48,490 bases of DNA from Candidatus Bathyarchaeota archaeon (GCA_016927015.1 JAFGNM010000128.1:1-48490), one strand, 5' to 3'; shown: positions 29,094 through 40,024, counted from the first letter of the stretch. The notes: generated from the letters alone by a model not told the origin. A program made the numbers and translations.

Positions 29094-29720
29094 ATGCGCG
29101 TCATAATTTTTTCGTGGGAGTATCCGCCACGAGTGGTGGGGCAACTCGCGGATTACATAAACGCGTTGTCAATTCAGCTTGCTAAGAACAACGTTGAGAC
29201 GTATGTCGTCACGTACAGTGATTCTTTAACTGGGGCTGTTGAAGAAGCGAGCGGAGTGAAAATTATGAGGGTGGCGAATCCGGTTCGCACCCACATCGGT
29301 GTTTTAACGTGGGATTTGACTTTGAATCAGGAGGTGGAACGCGCCGCAGCAAGCATTTACTACCAAGCAGATAAGCAGATAGACCTCATAGACGTCTATG
29401 ACTGGCATTTCATACCTGCTGCAGTTACCCTGAAAAACGCGCTCAACATACCGTTTGTTTACTCAGTTGAGAGCTTGGAGGATCACCGTTCTCCAAACAC
29501 GAGTACGCCTTATAACATGTCCATTAAAAGTATCGAGTGGGTGGGCTTTTACGAAGCCGAAAAGGTGAGCGTTAAGTCAGATTGGATGCGAGACGAGATT
29601 GTTAGAATACACAGTGTTCCTGAAGAAAAAGTGAAAGTGGTTTTGCCCAGCGCGGGTTCTTGGATAAAGGATGTTTTGGAGCTATACAAAACTGTGGCTG
29701 GAGGCTTAAACAGGAAATGA
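29094..29720 (+). CDS. Half-size glycosyltransferase (GT-B N-terminal domain only)
   Basis: FSWEYPPRVVGQLADYINALSIQLAKNNVETYVVTY...IDVYDWHFIPAAVTLKNALNIPFVYSVES; ends before any C-terminal nucleotide-binding domain. Confidence 0.8.
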   Translation: MRVIIFSWEYPPRVVGQLADYINALSIQLAKNNVETYVVTYSDSLTGAVEEASGVKIMRVANPVRTHIGVLTWDLTLNQEVERAAASIYYQADKQIDLIDVYDWHFIPAAVTLKNALNIPFVYSVESLEDHRSPNTSTPYNMSIKSIEWVGFYEAEKVSVKSDWMRDEIVRIHSVPEEKVKVVLPSAGSWIKDVLELYKTVAGGLNRK

Positions 29721-30925
29721 AAAACAAGTTAAGCGTCATGATGTTCACTTGGGAGTTTCCGCCGAGAGTCATAGGAGGAATATCGCCTCACGTCTTCTTC
29801 TTATCCAAGAGTCTAGCAAAAAACGGTGTCAAAGTCCATGTGGTAACCTGCGATTTTCCTGGTGCGCCTGCGCATGAAGTTATTGACGGCGTGGAAGTTT
29901 ACCGTATAGATTCATACAAAAACCCTGCACCAGATTTTGCCACGTGGGTTTACTTGATGAATTTGAACATGCAAAAGGAAGCTGCTGCCATCGCGAATAA
30001 GCTGAGGGATAAAATTGATGTTTTTCATGCGCATGACTGGCTGGTTGCAACCGCAGGAATAGGACTGAAGCACGTTTTCAGGAAACCACTTTTGGTCACA
30101 ATGCACTCTACTGAGATTGGACGGAGAGATGGGCTTCACACGAATACAGAAAAGATGATTCATGAGACTGAAGCTTGGCTTGCGTATGAGGCTTGGAAGG
30201 TGATCTGCTGCAGCGATTATATGGTTTCCCATGTCAAATGGGCTTTCGGGCTTCCTGAAGACAAGTTGGTCATGATTCCTAACGGCGTGAACACCCGTGT
30301 TTATGAAAGTTCCGAGACGGAAGACTACGATGCATTCCGAGCCAAGTTCGCGTTGCCTGACGAGAAAATCGTGCTCTATGTTGGAAGGCTAGTTTACGAA
30401 AAAGGCATTCACGTACTAATCAATGCCGTGCCCAAAGTTTTGGAGAAAGTTAACGCTAAATTCATAATCGTAGGCAGCGGCTACATGAAAGAGCAGCTCC
30501 TGACAATAGTCAGAAGCATGAAGTTAGAACACAAAGTGCTCTTCATGGGGTTCGTAGACGACGAGACCTTGCTTAAACTGCAGAAGTGCGCCGACGTCTC
30601 CGTTGTGCCATCCCTTTTTGAACCGTTTGGTATAGTTGCTCTGGAAGCAATGGCTGCGAAAAGCCCAGTTGTGGTATCTGACACAGGAGGCTTGTCCGAA
30701 ATCGTTGACCACGATGCAACTGGGTTCAAAGCTTACCCGAATAACCCTGACTCTTTAGCTTGGGGTATAACAAAGCTCTTGCTGGATGAAAACTACAGAA
30801 ACTACATCAGAGGAAACGCGTACAGGAAGGTTCAGGAGAAATACGATTGGGAAAGAATAGCGCAGCAGACAAAATCGATATACAAAGCCGTTTTAGGGGA
30901 GTACTCCAAAAGCTTCTGGGCATAA
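29717..30925 (+). CDS. GT4/GT5-type glycosyltransferase (glycogen synthase-like)
   Basis: MFTWEFPPRVIGGISPHVFFLSKSL, HAHDWL, VLYVGRLVYEKGIHVLI, PSLFEPFGIVALEAMAAKSPVVVSDTGG. ATG overlaps the upstream stop (ATGA). Confidence 0.93.
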   Translation: MKNKLSVMMFTWEFPPRVIGGISPHVFFLSKSLAKNGVKVHVVTCDFPGAPAHEVIDGVEVYRIDSYKNPAPDFATWVYLMNLNMQKEAAAIANKLRDKIDVFHAHDWLVATAGIGLKHVFRKPLLVTMHSTEIGRRDGLHTNTEKMIHETEAWLAYEAWKVICCSDYMVSHVKWAFGLPEDKLVMIPNGVNTRVYESSETEDYDAFRAKFALPDEKIVLYVGRLVYEKGIHVLINAVPKVLEKVNAKFIIVGSGYMKEQLLTIVRSMKLEHKVLFMGFVDDETLLKLQKCADVSVVPSLFEPFGIVALEAMAAKSPVVVSDTGGLSEIVDHDATGFKAYPNNPDSLAWGITKLLLDENYRNYIRGNAYRKVQEKYDWERIAQQTKSIYKAVLGEYSKSFWA

Positions 30926-30948
30926 AAACGCTGTTAAGTTGTTTGTAC

Positions 30949-30999
30949 TCTGGTGCTCAGAAAAGTCTATAGCCCCTTTTATATAGAAGCTATTTATAG
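30949..30999 (-). repeat. Dispersed TATA-like repeat, copy C (reverse orientation)
   Basis: Reverse complement ctataaatagcttctatataaaaggggctatagacttttctgagcaccagag aligns with copies A/B across the full core. Confidence 0.7.
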
Positions 31000-31045
31000 T
31001 TCTGATGGAAGCGCCGTCGTGTAGACCCCTATCGAAGGGATGTTT

Positions 31046-32416
31046 TCATTTTCCGATTACTCTAACGTTTTCGACGAGAATCCAAGGCGCGACCAGCTGA
31101 CCCATTTGCCTTTCATTGTTGGCTATCACGCTCACGTTTTTCAGCACTTCAAAGATGTTGCCCGCCAGCATCACGCCGCGTGTTGCGTGCGCTATTTTGC
31201 CCTTCCTGATTTTCCAAGCGGGTGTGGCTACGACGGAGAATTCGCCGCTTACAGGGTTGCTGCTGTGGGCACCTTGCAAATAGTAGATTATTAAGCCGTC
31301 ATCCACTTCGCTCATAAGCTGGTCGGGCGTCTTGTTTCCAGGCGTAATGTGGAAGTTTGTGGCTTCAATACTAGGCGTTGACAAGTATCCAGCTCTTGAG
31401 GCGTTTCCAGTGCTCTCTTTGCCCTCTTTTTTTGCGGCGTAGTTGTCGTATAAGAAGTTGCACAGGACACCTTTCTCTATGAGCGTTGTTTTCTGGTGAG
31501 GAGTTCCTTCGCCGTCGAACGCCCAGGTGCGAAGACCGCCCGGCAACATACCATCATCATGGATTGTGACGTTTTCTGCCGCAACTTTTTCGCCGACCCT
31601 GCCTTGGAAAGGAGACTGGTTTCTCTGAACATTATCCGCTTTTACCGCATTGATCAACGTGAAATAAAGCAACTCTTGCAGTGCAAACTGGGTCAATATC
31701 AGTTTGGTTGTTGCCGTTTCGATTCGCTTAGTTTTCAAGGCGGAAACCGCCAAGCGAGCCGCTTCTTTTCCAACCCATTCCGGATTAACATTATATGCTC
31801 TTCCAGCGTTAAATTCGAAGCAGACTGGTGTCACAGTGGTTCCTTCTTTGGCTACCGCCGCCAAACTGCACTCCATTATGGTTCCTCTATCGAAGGCTGC
31901 AACTCCATTCGAATTGGCTATGGCACTCGATAGATACGCGGCGCCAGCACCACCTTCAATTGGAAAAACACGCTTGTTCACGCTCACAGCGGCGTCCAAC
32001 ATGCTGGAAGCTAAGTCCACCAGGCCTTCGGAGCTAAGTTCAAGGATTTTGCGGTCATATGTTTTTTCGGCGGCAGCATAAAGCTTCTTTTCAGGAAGAC
32101 CGTTCCAGTCTTGGTCGGGCTTGCTTGCTCTCGCGGCGCTTAAAGCTCTGAGTATAGTGTCTTCGATTGCTTTTTGCCCCTCTATGATGTTTGTGTACGC
32201 AAAACCTACAGCCTTGTTAACTGTGGCTCTGATGCCTATGCCGCGGTCGATTATCCTGTTGGTTTTGGTGATTTGGCCTCGTTCTATGCCCACGTTCGTG
32301 GCTTGTCCTTCATAGACGTAGGCTTCGGCTTCCGCAGCACCTTTTTTCAGGGCTATGCTTACGGCGTTTTCTGCCAAACTTAACATTTCATCTTTTTCAA
32401 GCACTGCCACCAACAA
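31046..32416 (-). CDS. tldE: TldE/PmbA-like metalloprotease family protein
   Basis: TldD/PmbA family architecture, lacks HExxxH, partners the adjacent TldD. Confidence 0.88.
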   Translation of the reverse strand: MLVAVLEKDEMLSLAENAVSIALKKGAAEAEAYVYEGQATNVGIERGQITKTNRIIDRGIGIRATVNKAVGFAYTNIIEGQKAIEDTILRALSAARASKPDQDWNGLPEKKLYAAAEKTYDRKILELSSEGLVDLASSMLDAAVSVNKRVFPIEGGAGAAYLSSAIANSNGVAAFDRGTIMECSLAAVAKEGTTVTPVCFEFNAGRAYNVNPEWVGKEAARLAVSALKTKRIETATTKLILTQFALQELLYFTLINAVKADNVQRNQSPFQGRVGEKVAAENVTIHDDGMLPGGLRTWAFDGEGTPHQKTTLIEKGVLCNFLYDNYAAKKEGKESTGNASRAGYLSTPSIEATNFHITPGNKTPDQLMSEVDDGLIIYYLQGAHSSNPVSGEFSVVATPAWKIRKGKIAHATRGVMLAGNIFEVLKNVSVIANNERQMGQLVAPWILVENVRVIGK

Positions 32417-33782
32417 TCACCTCTTTGATTCTGATGTGCGGTCCGCCGTCGCATATGAAGGCGGTTTGGCCTTTTCCGCACCGTCCAGGCCACAGCTCAA
32501 AGTCTTTTCCAACAGCGTCAACCTTAAAGAGAGTTTCAAGAGTGTTGCCGCTTATGGACGCGTCGCGGACAGGGTCACCTATTTCACCGTTTACTATCTC
32601 GTAGGCTTCTTGGATTCCTACTTGGAAAGTGCCGTCCAAATTGGCTTGTCCGCCTCTGAAACTCTTGAAGTAATAACCTGAACTTATGTCTTCAACCAGC
32701 TCTTCCAGAGAATGGTCTCTTGGAGCCATGAACGTGTTGCGCATGCGGATGATAGGTTCTACTCGAAAGTTCTCAGCTCTTGCGTTGCCCGTAGGTTCAG
32801 CATTGAAGTTTTGTGCGGTCTCGCGGTTATGCATTAAGCCTGTGACCACGCCGTCTTTTATGAGGAGCGTTTTCTGAGTTGGAACCCCTTCGTCATCGTA
32901 TTTGAAAGACCCGAAGGCGCCGTCTATTGTGCCGTCATCATAAAAGGTGACTAAGTCTGACCCGATTTTCTTTCCAAAGTTATTCTGCAATACGCCTCCA
33001 GATAGTGCCAAGTCCGCTTCAGCGAGATGCCCGAAAGCCTCGTGGACGAAGACGCCTACGACATTGGGTCCCAGCACCACCTGAGATTTGCCGCCTTTAG
33101 GCGACTTAGCCCCAAGCTGTTTGATTGCGCGTTTCGCCACTTTTTCACCTATCATTTCAGGCGTTTCCGCATCAAATACTTCGTAGCCCGCTGTGGAACC
33201 TATTTCCTCCCTGCTGAAAGAGAAAACACCTTTACTTCCGGCTGCGGCTGTTATTCTTGACCAAACATAGAGCTTGTCTTGCTCTATGCGTGTGCCTTCG
33301 CTGTTTGCAAAATAGTTGGTGCCAGTTAGGTCCAAATAGTCTATCGTGCAACTTTTGACTCGTTTGTCATAGCCTAAAGTCGTTTTATTTATCGATAAAG
33401 CGGTGTTTATTTTGTCTTCCATGAGGATTGCTGATGGTTTTTTCTTAGGTTTTATCTGAACGCGGTCTTCCACAGTTTTAGTTTCTGCAAGCTTTATCGG
33501 CGTTTTCAGCCGCGAACTTGCAGTTTTCGCCATCTTGCAAGCATCAGAAACGGCGCTCGCTAAGGCTTCAGCGTTTAGGGAGCCAACTGAAGCGAAACCC
33601 CAAGCACCATCCACAAGCACACGTATTGCTACCCCGCTTTCGATGCCTTGTTTGGCGGCTTCGACGCGGCCTTCTTTCAAGGTTAGCATTGTTTTGTACA
33701 GTTTTTGCGCGCGGGTTTCGGAGTATTCAGCTCCGAACTTCTGTACAGCGACGCCGTTTATGTTAGCTAAAATGTCTTCCAA
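32397..33782 (-). CDS. tldD: TldD-like metalloprotease
   Basis: [15 protein letters not shown] (HExxxH), [43 protein letters not shown]. Confidence 0.93.
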   Translation of the reverse strand: MEDILANINGVAVQKFGAEYSETRAQKLYKTMLTLKEGRVEAAKQGIESGVAIRVLVDGAWGFASVGSLNAEALASAVSDACKMAKTASSRLKTPIKLAETKTVEDRVQIKPKKKPSAILMEDKINTALSINKTTLGYDKRVKSCTIDYLDLTGTNYFANSEGTRIEQDKLYVWSRITAAAGSKGVFSFSREEIGSTAGYEVFDAETPEMIGEKVAKRAIKQLGAKSPKGGKSQVVLGPNVVGVFVHEAFGHLAEADLALSGGVLQNNFGKKIGSDLVTFYDDGTIDGAFGSFKYDDEGVPTQKTLLIKDGVVTGLMHNRETAQNFNAEPTGNARAENFRVEPIIRMRNTFMAPRDHSLEELVEDISSGYYFKSFRGGQANLDGTFQVGIQEAYEIVNGEIGDPVRDASISGNTLETLFKVDAVGKDFELWPGRCGKGQTAFICDGGPHIRIKEVIVGGSA

Positions 33783-33918
33783 GAGCCCTTTACCTTCCGC
33801 AACAGATTAAGATATGAGTAATGAATGAAAGGGAATAAAATCGTTTTGTTCTCATTCAAGGAGCGCAAAACAAGTTGCTATTGAAATGTTGGATGCGTTT
33901 AGGAAAAAGGGATTGAGC

Positions 33919-34257
33919 TTATGCTTTTCGTAGGGCGCTTTTCATTTGATTAGCAAAATTATATCTTTCAGGTTTTCTTTCAAAATCCATTGTACCTAGT
34001 GAGCCATAAACAGCGGAGATGTCGTCTAAGATTTTGCTTTCTATTGCGAAGGCACCTGAGCTTAGGCAGTCTTCAAGTCCTTTGGCGAAAACATCGATTC
34101 TTTTTGAAAAGTCGCTTTGGCGCAGAGCGTAATTCTGCTCTAGGTATTTGTATATGAAAAGTGTAGCTTCTTCTCCGAAAACTTGCTTCAGAACTTTGTC
34201 TATAATTTGGAAGATTTTGTCGTTTTTTTCTCCAGGCAGAGCGTCCAAAGTCGTCAC
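33919..34257 (-). CDS. Small conserved-looking protein (possibly NitrOD5-like), unknown
   Basis: FQIIDKVLKQVFGEEATLFIYKYLEQNYALRQSDFSKRIDVFAKGLEDCLSSGAFAIESKILDDI; family assignment tentative. Confidence 0.55.
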   Translation of the reverse strand: MTTLDALPGEKNDKIFQIIDKVLKQVFGEEATLFIYKYLEQNYALRQSDFSKRIDVFAKGLEDCLSSGAFAIESKILDDISAVYGSLGTMDFERKPERYNFANQMKSALRKA

Positions 34258-34347
34258 AGCGACAGTATCGCATTAATTACGATTTAATAAGTATTCCCGT
34301 TAGACCGTTAAACACAACAACACGTAAAACACCATGAAAGTCCATAG

Positions 34348-35634
34348 TCACCAGAAATCTGCAAGATTCAACTGTTGAACGCTTCTGCGGGTAGGCTTCT
34401 CTGCGGGACCGGCCACACCCAAATCAAGCTTCCCGTACACGCCGTCGTATCCCGGAACCACACGAATCGAGCCTGTTCTAACCCTAAGCACAGCATCAGC
34501 AATCGCCGCGTCCGCAACCTCAGCCAGCGCATCCTCAGACGCGTCTATAAGCACCGTATACTCATCGCCGAATTTACCAACAAGCAAATTATACATTTTC
34601 CACACCGCTTGAGTCGAAGGCGAAGCAGCACCCAACACCGTTGCAATTATCTCCGAAAGGGGCAACAGCCGCATGAAACCCGGCTTGTTATCAGGCTTAA
34701 AGTCTGTGGGGCGGTCAGCAAGTTCTTCTACGCGCGGTTCAACGCCTTTTGTGAGTTTTCTACGGCACACCGGGCACATGTTGCCGAATTTTTCGGCTTC
34801 CTGCGGTGAAAGAGACACATTACATTTGCGGTGCCCAGTCCAATGGTATTTTCCGTAAGCAGGATCAGTCTCAATAGTTAACTTGAACCGCGCAGGGTCT
34901 TTGCTGCACACAGCGTCCACAACTTCACGGTAACTCATTCTTCCAAGCTCAAACACATTGGCTTCTCTGCCGATACGCCAAGGCCAAAAGCTGTGACAGT
35001 CGCTGTTCGAAACCAACGCGAACCGGTCAAGCCTGCTCAAACGCCAGTTCATCGCAGGGTCCGATGAAAGCCCCGTCTCCAGCGCGTGTATATGCTTGGC
35101 CATGTCTTGATAGCAGTCTTCGATGCTGTCGAAACCGCTGAAAGCACCGAAAACGCTGAACCACGGCGTCCAGACATGAGCTGGGAAAACCATGTTCTCA
35201 CTTGAAGTCGCCATCACCTCTTCAACTAACTGCGGAGCAGTCATGTTCAGCAGAGGTCTGCCGTCTGCGCCTAAATCGCCGTATCGTTTAAGCGCGTCAT
35301 TGATTTGAACCGCGGTTTCCACGCTTGGTGTCAAGATGACATGGTGAACCTTTTTGACTTCGTTTTCAAAATTGAAGATTGTGCATACTTCAGTCGTCAA
35401 CATGAACCGTACTGGCGAATCCGCTTTGCTGGCAACTTTGTAAAGGCTGGTGTTTGGTTCTGGAACCAAGGTTTCTTGTATTTCCGTGAGCCATTTCGGA
35501 TGAGTAAAGTCACCTGTGCCTACAAGGTTCAGCCCCTTAATTTTCGCGAACCGAGCGATTTCATCAATGCTCATCCGCTGGCTCGTTGCTCGGCTGTAAC
35601 GGCTATGAATATGTAAGTCGGCGATTACCCTCAA
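34348..35634 (-). CDS. Endonuclease Q-like PHP-domain DNA repair nuclease
   Basis: VIADLHIHSRYSRATSQRMSIDEIARFAKIKGLNLVGTGDFTHPKWL, PAHVWTPWFSVFGAFSGFDSIEDCY, SNSDCHSFWPWRIGREAN, zinc-binding CPVCRRKL. Confidence 0.88.
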   Translation of the reverse strand: MRVIADLHIHSRYSRATSQRMSIDEIARFAKIKGLNLVGTGDFTHPKWLTEIQETLVPEPNTSLYKVASKADSPVRFMLTTEVCTIFNFENEVKKVHHVILTPSVETAVQINDALKRYGDLGADGRPLLNMTAPQLVEEVMATSSENMVFPAHVWTPWFSVFGAFSGFDSIEDCYQDMAKHIHALETGLSSDPAMNWRLSRLDRFALVSNSDCHSFWPWRIGREANVFELGRMSYREVVDAVCSKDPARFKLTIETDPAYGKYHWTGHRKCNVSLSPQEAEKFGNMCPVCRRKLTKGVEPRVEELADRPTDFKPDNKPGFMRLLPLSEIIATVLGAASPSTQAVWKMYNLLVGKFGDEYTVLIDASEDALAEVADAAIADAVLRVRTGSIRVVPGYDGVYGKLDLGVAGPAEKPTRRSVQQLNLADFW

Positions 35635-35710
35635 GTTTTGCGCCTGCTCTTAAAGTGGCAACCAACAATTTTAAAGTTAATGCTTTAATTTCACCGTAAC
35701 AGAGAATAAT

Positions 35711-36382
35711 TTAGTCCGCGTTATTCTTGGCTGCTGCCTCTTCAGAGGTTTTGTCGCTGCTCTTTGGCTCATCTACGTATTTCGCGAAGTGTTTTTCCCA
35801 ATCCAACTTGAACATTATTACAAATACAATAACCAGCAGGACTATTCCAATGATTGTGCCAACCAAAAGGGACGTTCCTTCGCCTTCCACGCCGAAGAGG
35901 GTTTTAACAATTTCAAGAGACAAACGACCACTGTAAGCTATTATAAGGTTGGAAAAGAATTTGCCCAGCAATGCTGGAACAAAAGCGCGAAGCAAACTAT
36001 AGCGCATAACGCCCAACGGAATAAAGAGCAAATCATCCGGCAGAGGAGTCAGAGCAAAAACAAAAATCGCGATTGACCCATATTTTTTGAAGAGTTTCGT
36101 CAAGAAATCTATCCTTTTCTTGTATTTACCGCTGATAACTTTGCTACCCCCCATACCAATCAGGTATCCTGAAAACTCACCTATGGCAGCGCCTGCGCCA
36201 GCTGCAACCGCAATCAAGAGAGGGTCAAAACTCGGGAGACCGCCAAGAATGAATATGACAACCGTGTAAGGAATTGGAACGAAAATTGACATGGCACCAA
36301 ACAGGCTTATGAGAAAAATGCCTAGATATCCATACTGGGTCGCAAAGGTATACAACCAATCTTCAATTTCCTGAAACGACAA
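35711..36382 (-). CDS. DedA/VTT-domain membrane protein
   Basis: YGYLGIFLISLFGAMSIFVPIPYTVVIFILGG, AGAGAAIGEFSGYLIGMGG. Confidence 0.8.
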   Translation of the reverse strand: MSFQEIEDWLYTFATQYGYLGIFLISLFGAMSIFVPIPYTVVIFILGGLPSFDPLLIAVAAGAGAAIGEFSGYLIGMGGSKVISGKYKKRIDFLTKLFKKYGSIAIFVFALTPLPDDLLFIPLGVMRYSLLRAFVPALLGKFFSNLIIAYSGRLSLEIVKTLFGVEGEGTSLLVGTIIGIVLLVIVFVIMFKLDWEKHFAKYVDEPKSSDKTSEEAAAKNNAD

Positions 36383-36591
36383 GGGACGGTCAAACCTTTC
36401 ACTAATGTATGCGAGTTGCGCTTAAAGAATTTATGAATTTAGAAAAACAGATTTAAAGCGATTTTCAAAGAAGCAAACTATGACAGGTACTTCTCAACGG
36501 GACTTTTCAATTCGATACTTCCTGTTTTCGGTCGAAACCTTCATAAATGAGAAGTGTCGATAAGACTGTGCCTTAAAAGGGTGAGGCTAAT

Positions 36592-36972
36592 ATGTCCAAA
36601 CCATTCTATGTAAAATATGAAGCGCCTAAAGAAATCGTAGACGCAGCCTATGAAGCCCTATCAATTGCTTCAAAGACAGGCGTAGTCAGAAAAGGAACAA
36701 ACGAAGCCACGAAAGCTGTTGAGCGAGCCATAGCAAAACTCGTAGTCATAGCTGAAGACGTGGATCCACCAGAAGTTATAGCGCATTTGCCGCTCCTCTG
36801 CGACGAAAGAAAAATTCCGTACGTGTTCGTTCCAAACAAAGACAAACTGGGCAATGCAGTGGGCATAGATGTCCCATGTGCTGCAGCGTGCATTATCAAA
36901 GAAGGAGACGCTACAGGATTAATCAAAGAAATCATCACGCGGATTGAGCAGGTTAAAAGAGGAGCTCAGTAA
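36592..36972 (+). CDS. rpl7ae: Ribosomal protein L7Ae
   Basis: [51 protein letters not shown]. Confidence 0.97.
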   Translation: MSKPFYVKYEAPKEIVDAAYEALSIASKTGVVRKGTNEATKAVERAIAKLVVIAEDVDPPEVIAHLPLLCDERKIPYVFVPNKDKLGNAVGIDVPCAAACIIKEGDATGLIKEIITRIEQVKRGAQ

Positions 36973-37205
36973 TGAGCAAAAAAGACGATAAAGCAGTAGC
37001 AGAGCAAGAACTTATACCTTCAGAAGTTATCCAAATAATCGGACGCACAGGCGTGACTGGAGAAATCACTCAGGTGAGAGTACGCATCCTAGACGGAAAA
37101 GACAAAGGGCGCATTATAACGCGAAATGTTAAAGGTCCAGTTCGAGTTCAAGACGTCTTGATGCTGAGAGAAACCGAAAGAGAAGCAAAGAAAATCACCA
37201 GATAA
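36972..37205 (+). CDS. rps28e: Ribosomal protein S28e
   Basis: [57 protein letters not shown]. Confidence 0.96.
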   Translation: MSKKDDKAVAEQELIPSEVIQIIGRTGVTGEITQVRVRILDGKDKGRIITRNVKGPVRVQDVLMLRETEREAKKITR

Positions 37206-37235
37206 AAAAATGCAAGGTCAAGCTTATTAGAGGAA

Positions 37236-37439
37236 TTGTCAATGCCCAAACCCCGAAAATGCTCATTCTGCGGTAACGATTTCCCAGCCGGCACAGGCAT
37301 GATGTACGTCAAAAATGATGGAACCCTTTTGTGGTTCTGTTCAGGCAAATGCAAAAAGAGCTCATTGAACTTTGGAAGAGACGCACGCAAGCTCAAATGG
37401 ACAACATATTACGGCAAAGAAGAAAAAGGAAAAGCCTAA
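37236..37439 (+). CDS. rpl24e: Ribosomal protein L24e
   Basis: KPRKCSFCGNDFPAGTGMMYVKNDGTLLWFCSGKCKKSSL. Confidence 0.96.
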   Translation: MSMPKPRKCSFCGNDFPAGTGMMYVKNDGTLLWFCSGKCKKSSLNFGRDARKLKWTTYYGKEEKGKA

Positions 37440-37591
37440 AACCGCAAGCAGCAGTTCCACTTATTTTCCCATTATCAACCCCTTTTTGTTGCGTTATACA
37501 TGAGAAAAGGCTATATCTGATTTGGATACGTATCGCCCTCAGAAAGAACGGTTTTATTAATACTTACGATATCCTCGTAAGGGTCAAACAG

Positions 37592-37819
37592 ATGAGTAAA
37601 AGAAAGAAAACCGTAAAACCAAAAAAAATCGATCTGCTTGAACTATCTGCTTCCAAAAAGACTCGTCTTCTAAGGGAAGCCAAGGAAAAACTGCGGCAGC
37701 AAATAGCAGAATCAAAATTTTGGCAGTCATTTGCCGAAACTGAGAGAGTAACCATAAACGGGCACTCAATAAATTTTGAAAACAGCGACCTCACATGCAG
37801 CCCGTTAGCAACAACCTGA
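37592..37819 (+). CDS. Small basic protein, unknown
   Basis: MSKRKKTVKPKKIDLLELSASKKTRLLREAKEKLRQQIAESKFWQSFAETERVTINGHSINFENSDL, within ORF 37331..37819. Confidence 0.5.
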   Translation: MSKRKKTVKPKKIDLLELSASKKTRLLREAKEKLRQQIAESKFWQSFAETERVTINGHSINFENSDLTCSPLATT

Positions 37820-37875
37820 TTAACGCCATCCAACACTACGCCGCAATCTTTTGGTACCATACCATAGAAGTTGTT

Positions 37876-37977
37876 TGGTAGCGGGGACTAGATTTGAACT
37901 AGCGATCTCTGGGTCTCTCACAGCGCGCAGGCGCCGTTATGAGCCCAGCGGGTTAATCCTGGCTACCCCACCCCGCT
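37876..37977 (-). tRNA. Initiator tRNA-Met(CAT) with 23-nt BHB intron and encoded CCA
   Basis: Reverse strand AGCGGGG-T-G-GGGT-agccaggatta-ACCC-G-CTGGG-CTCATA[intron]A-CCCAG-...-GCTAG-TTCAAAT-CTAGT-CCCCGCT-A-CCA. A1:U72 and GGG/CCC anticodon stem are initiator hallmarks. Intron 37915..37937; anticodon 37939..37941. Confidence 0.92.
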
Positions 37978-38105
37978 GAGTTTACGCTGAAACTTTTTGA
38001 ATCCTTTTAGTACTACCTCGCGTCAAATATTAATAGTTTCTTTTTTTGCCTCAGCAAAAGCCTTTTAGTGTTGACAATTACTGTGTATGCGTGGTGCAAT
38101 GGTGA

Positions 38106-38750
38106 ATGGATAAGCCGTACCTGCGCAAGATGTTCAATCCAGCTCTTGAAAATCCAGTTTTTGTTCAGGGCCTTCCAGGTTTCGGCAACGTTGGGAGAAT
38201 AGCGGCGCATCTTTTGATAAAGTTTTGTGAAGCAAAACCTTTCGCAGAATTATATTCTCCTTCCTTTCCAGATTACGTTTCAATCAGCTCAAAAGGAATA
38301 ACCCACCTGCCTAAGTATGAGTTCTATGCTGCACCTATGGAGAAAAACAACCTCATCATTATGACTGGTGAAACGCAGCCTTCATTCGACGATGTTTTGG
38401 CGCACTACCAAGTTTGCTCTGAAATAGTGGAATTTGCCGAAAAATTAGGCTGCCATTTCATCGTGACCATGGGAGGCGTGCCCATAACCGAAGATAAAAC
38501 CCAAGTGTACGTAGCAGCTACCTCGCCAAGGCTGGCAACCGAGTTCATGGAAAAAGGCGCAGTCATATACGGCAAAGGCAGAATAGTCGGGGGAACAGGG
38601 CTTACGTTAGCGCTTGCAAAGGAGCGAAAACTCGACGGCGTCTGCTTGCTGGGCACCACAACAGGTTTCAAGGCGGACCGCGGCGCTGGGTTCATGGTTT
38701 TCAAGTTTTTGATGAAGGCTTTAGGAAAAGAGATAAAAGAAGGGTTATAA
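38106..38750 (+). CDS. PAC2 (proteasome assembly chaperone) family protein
   Basis: NPVFVQGLPGFGNVGRIAAHLLI, LIIMTGETQP, IVTMGGVPI, LLGTTTGFKADRGAG. Confidence 0.85.
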   Translation: MDKPYLRKMFNPALENPVFVQGLPGFGNVGRIAAHLLIKFCEAKPFAELYSPSFPDYVSISSKGITHLPKYEFYAAPMEKNNLIIMTGETQPSFDDVLAHYQVCSEIVEFAEKLGCHFIVTMGGVPITEDKTQVYVAATSPRLATEFMEKGAVIYGKGRIVGGTGLTLALAKERKLDGVCLLGTTTGFKADRGAGFMVFKFLMKALGKEIKEGL

Positions 38751-38791
38751 GAAGAAAGATTGCACCTAAACAATAGCGGGATTGTGTTTGA

Positions 38792-39004
38792 ATGGTCGAG
38801 AACGATGTAAATTCAAAATTCATGAGAGTTCTCTTAATCATAGTCACGTTTGTTCTGATTTTTGCTGGTCCAACATACGTTCCCTACGTGCTTTTCAGCA
38901 TCTTAAACTTGAATTACGTGGCCTCGGCAGTTTCGGGTTTTGCCCTGTTCATAGCAGGATTACTGTTAATGTTCTTTCTTATTCGAAAGAAAATCATCAC
39001 GTAA
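38792..39004 (+). CDS. Small two-TM protein, unknown
   Basis: 70-aa ORF with two hydrophobic segments and a basic C-terminus. Confidence 0.55.
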   Translation: MVENDVNSKFMRVLLIIVTFVLIFAGPTYVPYVLFSILNLNYVASAVSGFALFIAGLLLMFFLIRKKIIT

Positions 39005-39158
39005 AAATGCGCCTCAGATACCCCAGGGTGCATCATCGGTATCAGCATTTTGGATTCTTCATCGGCATTTTCTAGATTCTGGTGGCGCGTATTAAGTCTT
39101 CTCGGGTATTCGTGGCGGCTAGAAAAGCATATAAAATATTCCTAAAGATATATCCAGT

Positions 39159-39752
39159 ATGCAAGAGGAGAAAAAGAAGCGCCTAGAAGACATGGTTAGC
39201 AAGGATGAAGAGGGCACCAAGAGAACAACAATCATACTGGAAAAAGACGAACGCGATTTCGTAGACCAAATGATACGAGAGGGAAAGGAGCCCGGGATTA
39301 AGCCGCTTATCTCCAAGATGCTTGACGTTTACCGAAGCATGATGATTTACGATTGGCGTTTTCCCGGCGAATACTACTGCGGCATAAGCCGTATTGCTTT
39401 CGTTAACGTGGAGTTGCTGAACATCCTGATCCAGCACATTCCAAAAGAAAAATGGCGTGAAATCGGGAAAGAAATGGGCGCCGCCTTGAAAGTCTCAATG
39501 GAAACAACCTTAGGTCTTCAAGCAGCACAGCGTGAAAACTGGGAAAACATTTTCAAAAGATTAAGAGTGCAAGGATTCGGAGATTTCTATTTAAAAGACA
39601 AATATCTCCTTCTTAAAACACCGTTTATTGGTTACCCTGAACTTTGGGAAGGCCTTTTGGAGGGACTGTTCGATATAGAGTTGGACATGAAAACCACGGC
39701 GCCTCCGCTTGTTTTCGAGATAAAAACACAAAAACCACTTCCAACACAATAG
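39159..39752 (+). CDS. Hypothetical protein with RHH-like N-terminus
   Basis: TKRTTIILEKDERDFVDQMIREGKEPGIKPLISKMLDVYRSM... N-terminal strand-helix-helix-like pattern. Confidence 0.55.
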   Translation: MQEEKKKRLEDMVSKDEEGTKRTTIILEKDERDFVDQMIREGKEPGIKPLISKMLDVYRSMMIYDWRFPGEYYCGISRIAFVNVELLNILIQHIPKEKWREIGKEMGAALKVSMETTLGLQAAQRENWENIFKRLRVQGFGDFYLKDKYLLLKTPFIGYPELWEGLLEGLFDIELDMKTTAPPLVFEIKTQKPLPTQ

Positions 39753-40024
39753 ACTAAGATGGCACAGCTAATATTAGAGAAGATAGATTTATTAGGAGAC
39801 GCCAACTTAAGGTGCCCTTCAGTGATAAAAGTTGAGGGATTGCATTCATACAAGGCGATTGCGTTCATCAGAAGTAAAAGCAATCCACGAATCACAAGTC
39901 TAAAAACGAAAAACTATTTTAAACTACGCATATCCCTCCAGAAGTCACAAATTTTCTCGGAAAACATATTTTCAGTTAGACCCCCACTCCGAGAGTACTT
40001 TAACAAAAAAGTAGGTTATGAAAA

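Noticed and set aside
37440-37860. ndk expected after L24e by archaeal operon convention
   Set aside because: No nucleoside diphosphate kinase sequence here; only a small basic ORF is present.
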